DNA of 64,000 nucleotides from Brachionus koreanus (taxonomy: Eukaryota > Rotifera > Eurotatoria > Ploima > Brachionidae), in NCBI GenBank assembly GCA_016987375.1, contig PJRA01000412.1, positions 1,505,796-1,569,795 on the forward strand. The letters are read 5' to 3'. The translations under genes and the position numbers were made by a program. The stretch's first letter is position 1; every line of letters starts with the position of its first letter. A model generated the notes under the pieces. It saw only the letters and a list, made by a program, of their open reading frames with translations. It made no database searches and was not told the DNA's origin. Of this stretch, positions 23,701-34,132 are shown one piece after another.

Positions 23701-24895
23701 AAGGACAAAAAACAGAACAAATTATGACATGGTATCGAATGAACCACTGATTGAAATTAATAAATGGTTAGAAGAGTTCCGAAAAAAAATTCTAGAAATT
23801 GAATCTAACACAAATTATCATGGTCAAGACTGCAATCAAGACACTAAATGGAATTTTTTTGCCTCACTTTTATTTGCTATAAATGTTATATCTACTGTTG
23901 GTTACGGGTTCATAGCTCCGGTCACTTGGGAAGGCCGAGTTGTTTGCATTTGTTATGCTTCTATTGGTATACCAATTTATTTAGTTTGCTTAACTAATTT
24001 AAGTAGTATACTCGGACAATTTTTGCGATTCGCTTATAAGGGATTTCAGTCTATAAATCCGATTAAAAAATTTTGGAAAAAAATTAAATTTAAGAAAGAA
24101 ACAAATATTAAAAAAGTAATGAATAATCAACAACTTTTAAAATATGAAGGAATTGCGTTAAATGAACGAAAAAGTTTCATATTACTTCCAGTAGATAATC
24201 AATCAATTACTACCTCTAGACTAAGCTCTAATTTATTTCTTGACAATAATAAAATAGCCTATGAATATAGTTATTATGAAGATGATGATGAAGAGGAAAT
24301 TAATCAACAGGACGATGAGGATGAAGAACTAAGCTTGTACAATGATGAAGTGCCATTTTTATTGGCTTTCACTATCATAATTGGCTATATTTTGTTTGGT
24401 GGTTTTTTATTTTGCAGCTTTGAGGGTTGGACTTTAACTCAAAGCATTTATTTTGTTTTTGTTACTCTCACAACCATGGTAAAATTTACAAACCAATTAA
24501 TTTCAGTTTTTCAAGAATTTTTTTTTAATTAAAAGGGTTTTGGAGATTTAGTTCCTGGCCAGTCTATTAGAGACAAATATCGAGACTTTAAAATTCTAAT
24601 TGTTTGTATATATTCATCGTTTGGCATGGCTATAATTGGAATGTGTCTTGGCCAAATGCAATTTGCTTTTAAAAGAAAGTTGTACTTTTTAATTGAATTA
24701 GTAAAACAAAGCATGGACTTTATGAACAAATCTCAGAACAAAAAAACGTCCAGGAAAAGTTCTGCTGTTGAATTAGCAAAAGAAAAAGACGAAATATTAA
24801 ATAAAATAAAATTGTTAAGACGATTAGAAAACGAGAGTTTCAATCGAAAACGACGTGAGCTCAATAACTCTTCAAATCCAATAATCGAAAGATGA
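20791..24895 (+). CDS. Two-pore-domain (K2P) potassium channel
   Basis: Exons 20791-21085, 23520-24478 and 24536-24895 give 537 residues. TM1 is about 63-87 (ending SSLGALMFQILEQ). An unusually long, Asn/charged extracellular cap of about 115 residues follows. Pore 1 is ISTVGYGFIAP (filter TVGYG, 224-228), then TM2. The TM2-TM3 cytosolic loop is long, basic and then strongly acidic (YEDDDEEEINQQDDEDEE). TM3 precedes pore 2, whose filter is assembled across intron 2: TLTTM joined to GFGDLVPG (419-426). TM4 and a basic tail with a predicted helix (about 475-525) follow. Two pore loops with TVGYG and TMGFG define a leak K+ channel, which works as a dimer; the subfamily is unclear. The start may lie further upstream (see 16983). 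Intron 1 is 2.4 kb and carries debris; intron 2 is 57 bp. Confidence 0.93.
21397..21650 (+). pseudogene. Hydrophobic, possibly K2P-like gene remnant inside K2P intron 1
   Basis: Two adjacent open stretches encode membrane-like peptides. The first (21397-21540) reads GAYIPSTFPSLWVVLIIFYC and then LIGLVFASVLFFQ, resembling the post-filter and TM2 region of this gene's own pore 1 (FIAPVTWEGRVVCICYASIG). The second (from 21554) reads MFGLFLIFFYVLICMFFALT. Each ends in a stop and lacks a selectivity filter. A decayed tandem copy of a channel exon would explain it, but any hydrophobic T-rich DNA can mimic TM segments, so the call is tentative. Confidence 0.3.
22632..22843. mobile_element. Probable TTAA-type MITE (about 212 bp), degenerate
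   Basis: The right end reads ctcgggcgttctagtg followed by TTAA (22844-22847). The left end (ctctagaaggccgggtg) is an imperfect inverted match to it. Length and terminal bases (cactagaa-like, next to TTAA) resemble the clearer elements at 57637 and 59462. A solitary similar end (cccctcgggttttctagtg) is at 22061-22079. Both lie in K2P intron 1. The left TTAA is not preserved. Confidence 0.5.
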
Positions 24896-26056
24896 TTATA
24901 TTTATAGCATGCTTCTCCGATAATATAAATGGTTAAATGTTTTAACGTTTTTTTTTTCAGTTCTATTTTAATCAATTTTTTTTTTAAATTAAAAATTTGT
25001 TAATTAATAAAATTTTATTAAAACAAATTTAAAATTTCTGTTTTTTTTGGCAATTAAATACTAAATTAATAACAATGATGATTGCAAAAATCTATTTTCT
25101 AAATTTATTAATCCATCTATTGACAATGACAACATAAAAACATAGAATGTGTTTTTTTTTAACTTCACGTGATCTTTAAAATTTTAAAACATGGACTTAA
25201 TTCTATATAAAGTCTTTTACACCTGTCTTTTAACAAAATGGGATTAAAAAACGCTTTAAGAATCGGGTTTGATTAAGGTATAGTGTTGTATCAGAGTCTA
25301 TCTAGGTTTTCATTAAATAAATAAATGTCATACAAGTAGGACAAAATAATAATCTATAAATAAGATACAAGGATTAACAAATTATAGATGTTTTTAACGT
25401 CATTTACAATACCTCTTCTAATCTAAAATATTAAGAGCTAAAAAATTTTATAAAAATTATGTACATTTATACAAAAACTAAATTGAATAGAAGAAAAAAG
25501 ATGTTAAATATATAGTTAATTATTTTCGGTGTATTTTAAGTCTTCACATCTTCTACATGTTTTCCAGCGGACGCGCCTTCACGCATATCACAGTAAACAT
25601 CACTACGCCTTGGCAATAGAAGATGTCATTATAAATAAGACTGATTTTAAGCTGCAAATCATTTTTTGAAAATTTTTCTTTAATTTTAATAAAAACGACT
25701 GACTCATGGTCAAGCCACCGGTCAGCCAACATTTATGAAAATAATTAAAAAAATTTTAATTATGTATTTTTTTTAAGTAAGATAGTTAGGGTTAACCTGA
25801 GAAGTTCAGAATGGTGTTAAATCTGCTTTTTTAGCCTCATAAAATAAGATATGTGAGGAAGACCCTTTAATTTTGCGAGTAACAAAAGGTTAATTTTATA
25901 TTTTGGAATTATATTTAAGAGTTAGACATCAATACTGAATTTCAAAATTCAAATAAAAAAAATAAATGAAGATTTAAAAATATAATTTACTCTAAATCCC
26001 AAAAGTAATTGAAATTTTTTTTGTACTAAATTTATTTTAATTTTATTAAATAGTTC
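24896..26056. other. Intergenic spacer up to the assembly gap
   Basis: Mostly AT-rich. A short, less AT-rich island at about 25542-25660 carries two overlapping minus-strand open frames, one preceded by a canonical tttgcag acceptor, and could be a terminal exon of a gene lying under or beyond the gap (see findings). Nothing else was recognised. Confidence 0.45.
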
Positions 26057-26637
26057 NNNNNNNNNNNNNNNNNNNNNNNNNNNNNNNNNNNNNNNNNNNN
26101 NNNNNNNNNNNNNNNNNNNNNNNNNNNNNNNNNNNNNNNNNNNNNNNNNNNNNNNNNNNNNNNNNNNNNNNNNNNNNNNNNNNNNNNNNNNNNNNNNNNN
26201 NNNNNNNNNNNNNNNNNNNNNNNNNNNNNNNNNNNNNNNNNNNNNNNNNNNNNNNNNNNNNNNNNNNNNNNNNNNNNNNNNNNNNNNNNNNNNNNNNNNN
26301 NNNNNNNNNNNNNNNNNNNNNNNNNNNNNNNNNNNNNNNNNNNNNNNNNNNNNNNNNNNNNNNNNNNNNNNNNNNNNNNNNNNNNNNNNNNNNNNNNNNN
26401 NNNNNNNNNNNNNNNNNNNNNNNNNNNNNNNNNNNNNNNNNNNNNNNNNNNNNNNNNNNNNNNNNNNNNNNNNNNNNNNNNNNNNNNNNNNNNNNNNNNN
26501 NNNNNNNNNNNNNNNNNNNNNNNNNNNNNNNNNNNNNNNNNNNNNNNNNNNNNNNNNNNNNNNNNNNNNNNNNNNNNNNNNNNNNNNNNNNNNNNNNNNN
26601 NNNNNNNNNNNNNNNNNNNNNNNNNNNNNNNNNNNNN
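26057..26637. other. Assembly gap (581 N)
   Basis: A run of N directly beside the 3' side of the non-LTR retrotransposon. The missing sequence probably includes the element's 3' end or repeats that blocked assembly. Confidence 0.99.
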
Positions 26638-26949
26638 AATTTGAATAAATTAACTAGAAAAATTGTGGTTAAGTCGACTATAAACGAAATTTTTAAATAA
26701 TTTTGTGAATCTTATCTCTAACATTTCAGTTCTTAGTTATTTATGTATATCAGTTATTTTAGTTTTAATTGGAAAGAATTTAATTGTTCGCAGAATACGG
26801 TTTTGCAGTTTTTGGCAGTCTGATAGCATTTTTTGCATCGAATTTGAAAGTCCAGTTGTGACCGAATGAAACATTTGTATAGCAGCAACGAAAGAGAGGT
26901 TTTATTTTTTAATTTTAAAACTATTTATCTTTATAATCAAATTTGTTTT

Positions 26950-29139
26950 CAAATGATTTTATCGGACATTGATTCAAAGTGATGTTTGAAGCTCAATTTT
27001 GGGTCTAGTATGTGTCCGAGGAAACGAGGAAATGGATTAATTGGAATATTACAATCGGTTATGTAGAGTTTTCATAATTATACAAGTTTTCATTTTTTCA
27101 TAATTTTTTCTATAACCTGCTGTGGTAAATACTGTGTAGACTGATTTTCAACAGTTTAGTTTTAAACCCCAGAAAAGGCAATATTTTTCTATTGATTGAA
27201 TCGCAATTTAGTATTTTGAATGATTTTAAGACTTTTATTTGAGTACCATATTGTAAGGTCGTCTGCAGAAAGGGCTTTTTGTATGTTTTGTGGAATATAC
27301 TCAACAATTTCACTAAAAAAGAGCGAGAATAAAGAAGGCGATACTGAGCTTCCTTGTGGTACACCTGCTCTAATTAGTTTTTCAGTAGATTTTGATTGAC
27401 CATATGACACGTAAAATTTGCGGTTGTTTTGAAAGCTAATAATCCAATTATAGATTGAAGCCGAGACATTAAAATTTTTCAGTTTCTTTAAAGGTTTACT
27501 TTGTCGAAAGCTTACTCTAGATCAAAAAACACTGCGCCTGTTTTTTCATATTTGTTAAAGCCGTTTATTACTGAATGATAAAGTCTAAGGAATTGGTCAT
27601 GGGTACTCATTTTTTTCCTGAAACCCGATTGACATGGTGGTAAAAAATTGTTTGATTCAAGCCAGAACATTAGCTTTAGATTAATAATTTTTTCTAGCCA
27701 TTTTGACATACATGAGATGAGTGAAATAGGTCGATAAGAACCTACGTTATCGGGGGGTTTACCTTTTTTAGGAACCTTAATGACTTTGGAAATCGGAATT
27801 TGGATATTGAGTCGGATTCGGTTGTCGGAATGGGGCAGGTTAGATTTTCTTCAAAGATGATTTTGTGAGTTTCAAGCTTGAATACTTCGAATAAGCTGTC
27901 ACTGAACTGTTTGGCTATTTCATTTTCATTTTTTGTTGTTGTATCGTCAATTTTTTTGGGTTCGATAGCTTGGGTTTTGTCAATTGTAAAATTACGATTT
28001 TTGAGTCTTTTTAAGAGGATCCTATATTTTGATTCAGATTGGTTAAAATTTTCTAGCTCTGTGAATTCCGTTTTAAGTTTAAATGATTTGAAAGTTTTTA
28101 TTCCTTTTTTTACTTTGTAACACAGCATGCTTTAGACTCTTGTAGGATAGTCATTTTTTGTTTTATTTAATTTTCTTTTTAGCTTAATCATGTCTACAAG
28201 GTAATTTAAAATAACAATTGGGTTAATAGCTTTGCAATTGAATGATTTTTGATACGAAGTTGTTTTTATTGTGTCAGTTAAGTCTTTAATTATTTTGTTA
28301 GCTTCAATTTCAATATCTTCAGAAATGTTAAGGTCAACTTCCGGTAATTTTCGAACTATTTCTGATTTGAAATATTCCCAGTTTATTCTTTTAGAAGTGA
28401 ATGTTCTTAGCTTTGGACTAATATTAATGAATTCGGTTATCGTTGGTTGATGATCACTAATCGAATTGTTAAGAACTTTATGCGATTTGAAAAATTTGAG
28501 TATTGAATTCGAACAAATTGAAAGATCTAAGATATTTTTGCTTCATAGGTAAGTAGGTTTGTTACAATTGAGTATGTGACAATTTTTTTTGTTTAAAAAA
28601 TCTTCAATAAGATTTCCACTTTGATTTTCTTTGTCACGGTTCCATATTTTATTTTTTGCATTTAAATCTCCTGTGATAATGAAGTTTTTGTATTGCTCTG
28701 AGATGTAGTATATTAAATTATCATTGATTTTTTTATTAGAAGGACTCGAGTAAATTGAAAAAATGGCTAATTTGAAGTTATGGTCAATTGTTAATTCGCA
28801 GCCAATAGCATTATCAAGATTGGAAATATTTGTGAGTTAAATTTCTGTTGAGATTAAATTATCTTTGATGTAGATTGCCACTCCGCCTTCTCTTCTATCA
28901 AATCTATCTCCTCTAAAAATTTAAAAGCCCGGTAGTTCGAATGTTTTGTCTGGTTTTAAGTAAGTTTCGTTTAGACTAATAATATCTATTTTATAAGTTT
29001 TAGCGAGTTTTGTTAGTTCTAATATTTTCTGTTCAGATTCAACAGATCGAATGTTGAGGTGAAGAATTTGCAGTTTTTTATTCATGGTGAGATTGAGTGG
29101 ATTTAGAACTGACGTCCATGATGTTTTGGTTTGCTTCAA
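26950..29139 (-). pseudogene. Retrotransposon ORF2 endonuclease-reverse transcriptase, broken
   Basis: The endonuclease opens with LQILHLNIRSVESEQKILEL and DIISLNETYL (metal-site Asn and Glu). After an in-frame stop come REGGVAIYIKDN and FIITGDLNAKNKIWN, then SDHQPTI (catalytic His block). RT blocks follow in shifting frames: VGSYRPISLIS, FFDLE, AGVPQGSSVSPSLFSLFFSE, and the catalytic SADDLTIW. At least half a dozen stops or frameshifts were seen. ADD is preceded by Ser instead of the usual Tyr or Phe. Confidence 0.88.
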
Positions 29140-29439
29140 CTAGATTAGATTGGTTCAAGTAACTTTTTATGTAGTTTCCAAACATTCGGCCCAAAAAATT
29201 GGTTTATATTATTTCAGAGTCGTTTTCATATATCGATTCATGGATAGTTTCGATAGTTTCTTAATTATGGCTATAACGAAGAGAATAATGTTGATTGAAG
29301 GTGTTTGTTGATTTGGTTGGTCGATTGGGAGAGCTTGTGTTGAATTTTGGGATGAGGTAGCTGATTCGACTCTGATAAATTTTTGACTGTATTTATTTAG
29401 TTTTTTTTTTGTTTCTTCTTTTTTTTAAGGAAATTATTA

Positions 29440-30150
29440 ATTGCAGGACATTGTTTACTGACTGCTGGATGATTTCCACCGCAGTTAGCTTATTTAAATA
29501 GAGCAGGGTCCTTAACTCTGCAGTTTTTGTGATCATGTTCACCTTGGCAACGGAGACAAGTTGGCTTGTTATTTATGTTTGGACAGGAGAATTTATTGTG
29601 AGCAAGTTTTTGACAATGAAAACATTGAGAAAGTTGTTGGCCAAATTTCCATCAAGAGATTCTTACAAAAGTTTTGCCGATTTTGATTTTTTTTATCATT
29701 AATTATTTTTTCGAATATATCTTTATCGTTTACAATAGCTTTAATTAAATTTGTTTGTTCGTTAGTGCTTTTTTTAATGATTCTCATCATTTTGATAATG
29801 TTGTAGTGTTCTAGCATGAAGTTTTTATTTTCTTCATCTTCGACGTCGAATAGAGAAGATGGAACATCATGAAGTGCTAGAAAAAATCTTGGTGATGAGT
29901 CTATAGCTTTTATTCCGTGGGTAAATGCGTCAATTAGCCATGGTTCACTAATGTAATTATTATCTTCTAATGAAGGGGTTCTGATTACTAATTCATTTTT
30001 TTTGTTTACATATGCATTAATAATGTTTGCGTTTGGTTTGCATCTTTTTATTTCACGTTGTAATTTTAGATAGCTTTTTTGTTCATTTGGAAAAAAAGAG
30101 TTGCTTACAAATTTTGAAATAAAGGATTTTTTTGGTTCTTCTTGTGGCAT
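29440..30150 (-). pseudogene. Retrotransposon ORF1 (gag-like, three zinc knuckles), broken
   Basis: An open frame of 185 codons starts at 30150 with no similarity obvious to the eye. A frame change near 29650 then leads to the nucleic-acid-binding tail. That tail has three C-x2-C-x4-H-x4-C-type knuckles: CFHCQKLAHNKFSC, then CLRCQGEHDHKNC, then a third that follows an in-frame stop and has lost its first Cys context (NCGGNHPAVSKQC). This arrangement is typical of Jockey-like ORF1 proteins, which bind the element RNA. Confidence 0.8.
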
Positions 30151-31179
30151 ATTGGGCGATTGTAAATGGGGTGTGTTTATCGTTTTTGTTTTTTTAACCT
30201 TTTTTTTTTAAATTTGAAAATGAAAAAAATAAAATAAATAATAATTATACATAAAAAAATAATATTAATTAAATTATATCCTCAGTTTTATTAAATTAAG
30301 ATTTTATTTGATCAAATATTCTATTTAATGTTCAGAAAATTACGCCAGATTCGTCGATGAAAAATCAAAGTAATAAAAATTATATAACGACAGTTATCTC
30401 ACCTGTTTTCATAAAGTTCACTTATTTTTCAAGCATAAAAATAATTTTATCATTTGATTAAGCTAATTCTTTTTTTTCAATGATTACAGATCTTTTTTCA
30501 AATTTTGTGTTATAAAAAAACTTTCAAAAAATATTTAAAAATTATTTTAATTGTTTTTGATTCTTAATTTTTTACAAACTTTCAACAATATATAGAAAAT
30601 ATCTCTCTGAATTTAATCGGGGCCATATCATTACATAGAAAAAAAATGTACTTTACAAATCAATTTTTTAAGAAATTTAAAATTCGATTTAGATAGTATA
30701 ATATTGATTTTAATGAAATTGTGTTCAACAGAATCAAAATTAAGAATCAGGCAAATTTTAGTTGCAAAGTTAAGGCTCTTTTAACATGATTGAAAAATAA
30801 AATATGAGGCAAAATTTGATTGCGCATTTAGAATATTTTTATTTTGATCAAATTGCTATTAAAAATTTTCTGAAAAATCTTTTCTTAGCACTGGAATAAT
30901 TTTTATAGCTTTTTTGATTTTGTTATCTTATTTTAACATAAATTAAAGTATTTGATTTTAAAAAACCGATGGTCTTGAATTAAATTTTTGATGTGAATGC
31001 AGCTTTTTAATCAGAAAAATGAACTCAATTCAATTTAAAGAAAAATAACTAATTTTTACTTTATGTTAATTTTAGATAAATATCTTTTTTAAGATATGGT
31101 TATAATCATTCCATTAGTTCAAGATTGATAATATTAAATTAGATAGGTAGAATTGAATTTTTTTTTTTACTTATAAAAA
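30151..31179. other. Intergenic spacer
   Basis: AT-rich sequence between the 5' side of the retrotransposon and the unknown gene at 31180. It may include the element's 5' UTR. No coding or RNA feature was seen. Confidence 0.5.
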
Positions 31180-31992
31180 ATGGATGAAAATTTTCCAAAA
31201 AAAAAGAGAAAAAGAGTTAAATCAATAAATGATGAGTTAAATTTATTTAGCCAATTTTGGAATGTAAAATCATTCAAGTCCAAATATGAATTAGAGCAAT
31301 ACGTAAATAGAAACAGTTATAAGTACAGAAGTACGGAAGATAGAACAGAGAAGCAGCGTTGTCGATTTTGTTTAGCAATAAATCCGAATAGTCTACAGCA
31401 CATGGTTCAAATTTATTTAAATTGTAAACAATGCATTAGGAACAATTTTAATTGCTCTAAAACTAATATTTGTGAAATACAAAAAAAATACGAGCTATTA
31501 ACTAAACACAAAGATTTGTGTCCCTCAGAATGGATAATATTTGATGAAAATAAGCCAGATCTTGTTTTAAAAATGAATGAAAATGATACTGAAAAAAAAA
31601 TAGAAAACAGTTCTTTGATTGATGATGATCTATCTGAATTTTTTTTAAAAATGAACATAACCAGTCAAATTCAAAGCGAATACTATAGTACTACTGGTGG
31701 TTTTTATGTTTGGATTGTTGGAGACGTATTGCCTAGTCAAAAATACTTATTTAAAGAAATATACCTGATAAAAATAAAAAATAATTGGATTGAATTTCGA
31801 AATGGTACACAAAAGCACAATTTTAAGCATATCACGAGTTATTTGGATGAAATTATTTTAAGACGACAAGATGGTTCTATATTCAAACTAAATTCTCAAA
31901 GGTTGTATAATTGCGAAGAAAATGAAGTTGAATATGAAGGTGAATGGATTTTTGATTCAAATAAACAAGTAAACATTCATTCAATTGTTTGA
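31180..31992 (+). CDS. Unknown basic Cys-containing protein
   Basis: An open frame of 270 codons, not recognised. The N-terminus is a strongly basic, nuclear-localisation-like run (FPKKKRKRVKS). Residues 66-100 carry paired cysteines (CRFC, then CKQC and two more Cys), as in a small zinc-binding module. Residues 125-160 are acidic. The C-terminal half is predicted mixed alpha/beta (GGFYVWIVGDVLPSQKYLF, then NCEENEVEYEGEWIF). A GT donor at CAA/gtaaac (31967) might extend it past the annotated stop, but no phase-compatible acceptor was found at the next exon. A nuclear or transposon-derived DNA-binding role is a guess. Composition is ordinary for this genome. Confidence 0.6.
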   Translation: MDENFPKKKRKRVKSINDELNLFSQFWNVKSFKSKYELEQYVNRNSYKYRSTEDRTEKQRCRFCLAINPNSLQHMVQIYLNCKQCIRNNFNCSKTNICEIQKKYELLTKHKDLCPSEWIIFDENKPDLVLKMNENDTEKKIENSSLIDDDLSEFFLKMNITSQIQSEYYSTTGGFYVWIVGDVLPSQKYLFKEIYLIKIKNNWIEFRNGTQKHNFKHITSYLDEIILRRQDGSIFKLNSQRLYNCEENEVEYEGEWIFDSNKQVNIHSIV

Positions 31993-33146
31993 ATGAGTTT
32001 TTTTTATATGTAATTATTAGTTTCCATGCACTGAATGTTCAAATGAAATAAATAAAATGGTATTTGAATGCGATAAACACAAAAATGGTAAAAACAAATT
32101 TAAAAGAAATCGACTGGAACCAAACAAACTTGCCGAAATTTAATCTAACATTAATTTCGGTAGAATAATTTTTATTTCGGTAAAAATGAAGTCAAATGAC
32201 TTTTTTTTATTTTAGTCATTCAAAGTTATTGACTTGACTTTGAAAATACTCTGAAATTATTTTTTTATTTTGACTTTTGCATAAGTCGGCAATAAATGTG
32301 GGTTACATTCTTTACTTGACAGACTAGTATTCTCTTAACAATAGAAAGCCGGGATGATTAATTATAAATAATTTCAAATTAAATTTATTTAATAAGTATA
32401 AGAAGTTGATTTTAAGCTTATTCATTTTTTTTTAATTTTTTAAAAATTTATTTTTCTGAGATAATATACAAGCTTAAATTTTCTGCTGACTCCAAGGTTT
32501 GTATCACCCAAATTTAGCCTTTTCATAGCTGATTTTTAAATTTTTACAACATTTTAAAGCTTTATTTTTAGGCTATTGAAAATTTATTTTGTTTTTTTTC
32601 ATTTTTAATACAAACCTCTTTGGTTTTTCTTTTCATCTTTGCATCTATTAAATCAAATACTCTTTCAGAAAGTATTTTTTTAACACGTTCTTTGGTTATT
32701 CTCCGAAAACTTTCGCCATTCCTTTCAGACTCAATTAGATCAAATTAATAATTATCATTGTTGAATTCCAAGTAAGAATTAAGACAGTTTTTTAGTTTGA
32801 ACTACTTTATATTTTTTTTTGTAAATTTCGAGATATTCAAGATCTTATGAGTGAAAATAATAATTCTCTAATATTTAAAAAAAAATTGATGATTTTCAAA
32901 AATACTCTTTTTGGGGAAAAATCTGAATAATTATGTTATTTAGCAGTCAACACAAGAAAGGACTTTTATTAATTTTTTCAAATCAATTTAAATTTAAAAA
33001 GACTAAATAATACTTTTTAATTTTTAAGAAGATTGGCACAGTTTTAATTAAATTTAGTAAATAAATCTAGATTTTCAGTCGATTTTGTAAAACTCTCAGA
33101 ATCTCTGTATCTAATTCCTAAGTTTTATTGTTTTAAACTAATTTAG
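31993..33146. other. Spacer or intron between two unknown coding exons
   Basis: AT-rich. A minus-strand open stretch at about 32573-32750 encodes a charged helical peptide (ESERNGESFRRITKERVKKI and on to SERVFDLIDAKMKRKTKE) without an ATG. It may be an exon fragment of an unrelated or transposon-derived gene. No other feature was seen. Confidence 0.4.
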
Positions 33147-34132
33147 ATTTAAATAATCTGAATGATCCAAATGAAAACCGATGTTGGAAAGCAAATATCA
33201 AATATGATAAAAAATATTTTAGAAGAAGAAGTTTTTCTACTTGGGAAGAATACTGTAATGATGAGATTACTGATACTTTCAAATTTATCACTTTCGATAA
33301 AAATGATGATTTGATAATTCAAAGAAATTCAAAAGAAAACCCTGACTTTTTACGATTTACTGGTCGTGAATTATTTATCGGTGCAGTCAAAGATTATATC
33401 TATTATCCATTGTACACTGGTTTTTGGCAGAAAGAAAGCATTTTTAAAAAGCTGAATTCAACTGAATTCGAATCAAACACATTCGATAACAGAAATGTTA
33501 GTCTTCATCTAAGTGATTTTGAAATTGAAAAATATTTAAAATTGGTAAGAAATTATATTCTTGAAAATAAAATTCAAATAAATGGAGTTGAAGATCCAGT
33601 TATTCTAAAATATGCTGATACAGACAATATTGAAAAATACAACGAATTTGTTAGGATTGTTAACGTAAAAAAGAACCATTATGTCTTCTGCACGGGTAGT
33701 TTTGGTACAGAAAGCGATGTATGCATTTTTGATTGCTCTCAAATTCAACATATTGAGGGGAGCTTAGTCGATCAATTAAAGAAATGGTTTTTAAATCCAA
33801 CAATAGCTACATATATAGCAAGAACTCAACAACAAGACATACAATTCAGTGCTTATCATTCTTTAGCTTTGATGACTGAATATGTAATGAAATTTGGTCA
33901 AATAAATTTATTAGATATGGAAAATTTAATCTTTGATGAGACAAAACTAGCTGACCATTTTATTAAAATTATCGAAAAACAAGAAATCAGTGGTTTTCCT
34001 ATCAAAGAAGATTCAAATAAAAATATTGACACGAACTTAATTTTTGACGTCAACTGCATGCTCCCTTCACCTCTTCCTGAATTAGAACAAAATATGCTTT
34101 TTGAAGAGAGATCTCTTGGTTTTTTAGAATAG
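33147..34132 (+). CDS. Ulp1-like (C48) fold protein lacking the catalytic cysteine; 5' exon(s) not found
   Basis: The exon follows an AG acceptor at 33145-33146 and reads open for 328 codons in phase 1 (LNNLNDPNENRCWKANIKYD at the start). No in-frame ATG occurs near the start, so an upstream exon is missing. The C-terminal 200 residues follow the pattern of Ulp1-like domains found in many animal and transposon proteins: FVRIVNVKKNHYVFC (His position), VCIFDCSQIQHI (Asp position), then a Gln-rich stretch QQQDIQFSAYHSLALM where proteases have Q-x-DCG-x-F-A. The Cys-Gly is replaced, so hydrolase activity is not expected. It ends near KIIEKQEISGFP, as these domains do. Family assignment is from pattern only. 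Confidence 0.55.

Larger units (their letters stand above)
26640..30150 (-). mobile_element. Decayed Jockey/CR1-like non-LTR retrotransposon
   Basis: Minus-strand element with the expected order: gag-like ORF1 (about 30150-29440), AP endonuclease (about 29139-28430) and reverse transcriptase (about 27800-26950), then a post-RT block (FPRFLGHILDPKLSFKHHFE) near 27000. It is near full length, but ORF2 contains many stops and frame changes, so it is inactive. The 3' end runs into the assembly gap, so the tail could not be examined; no target duplication was found. Three CCHC knuckles in ORF1 and the endonuclease-RT layout support the Jockey superfamily. Confidence 0.9.
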
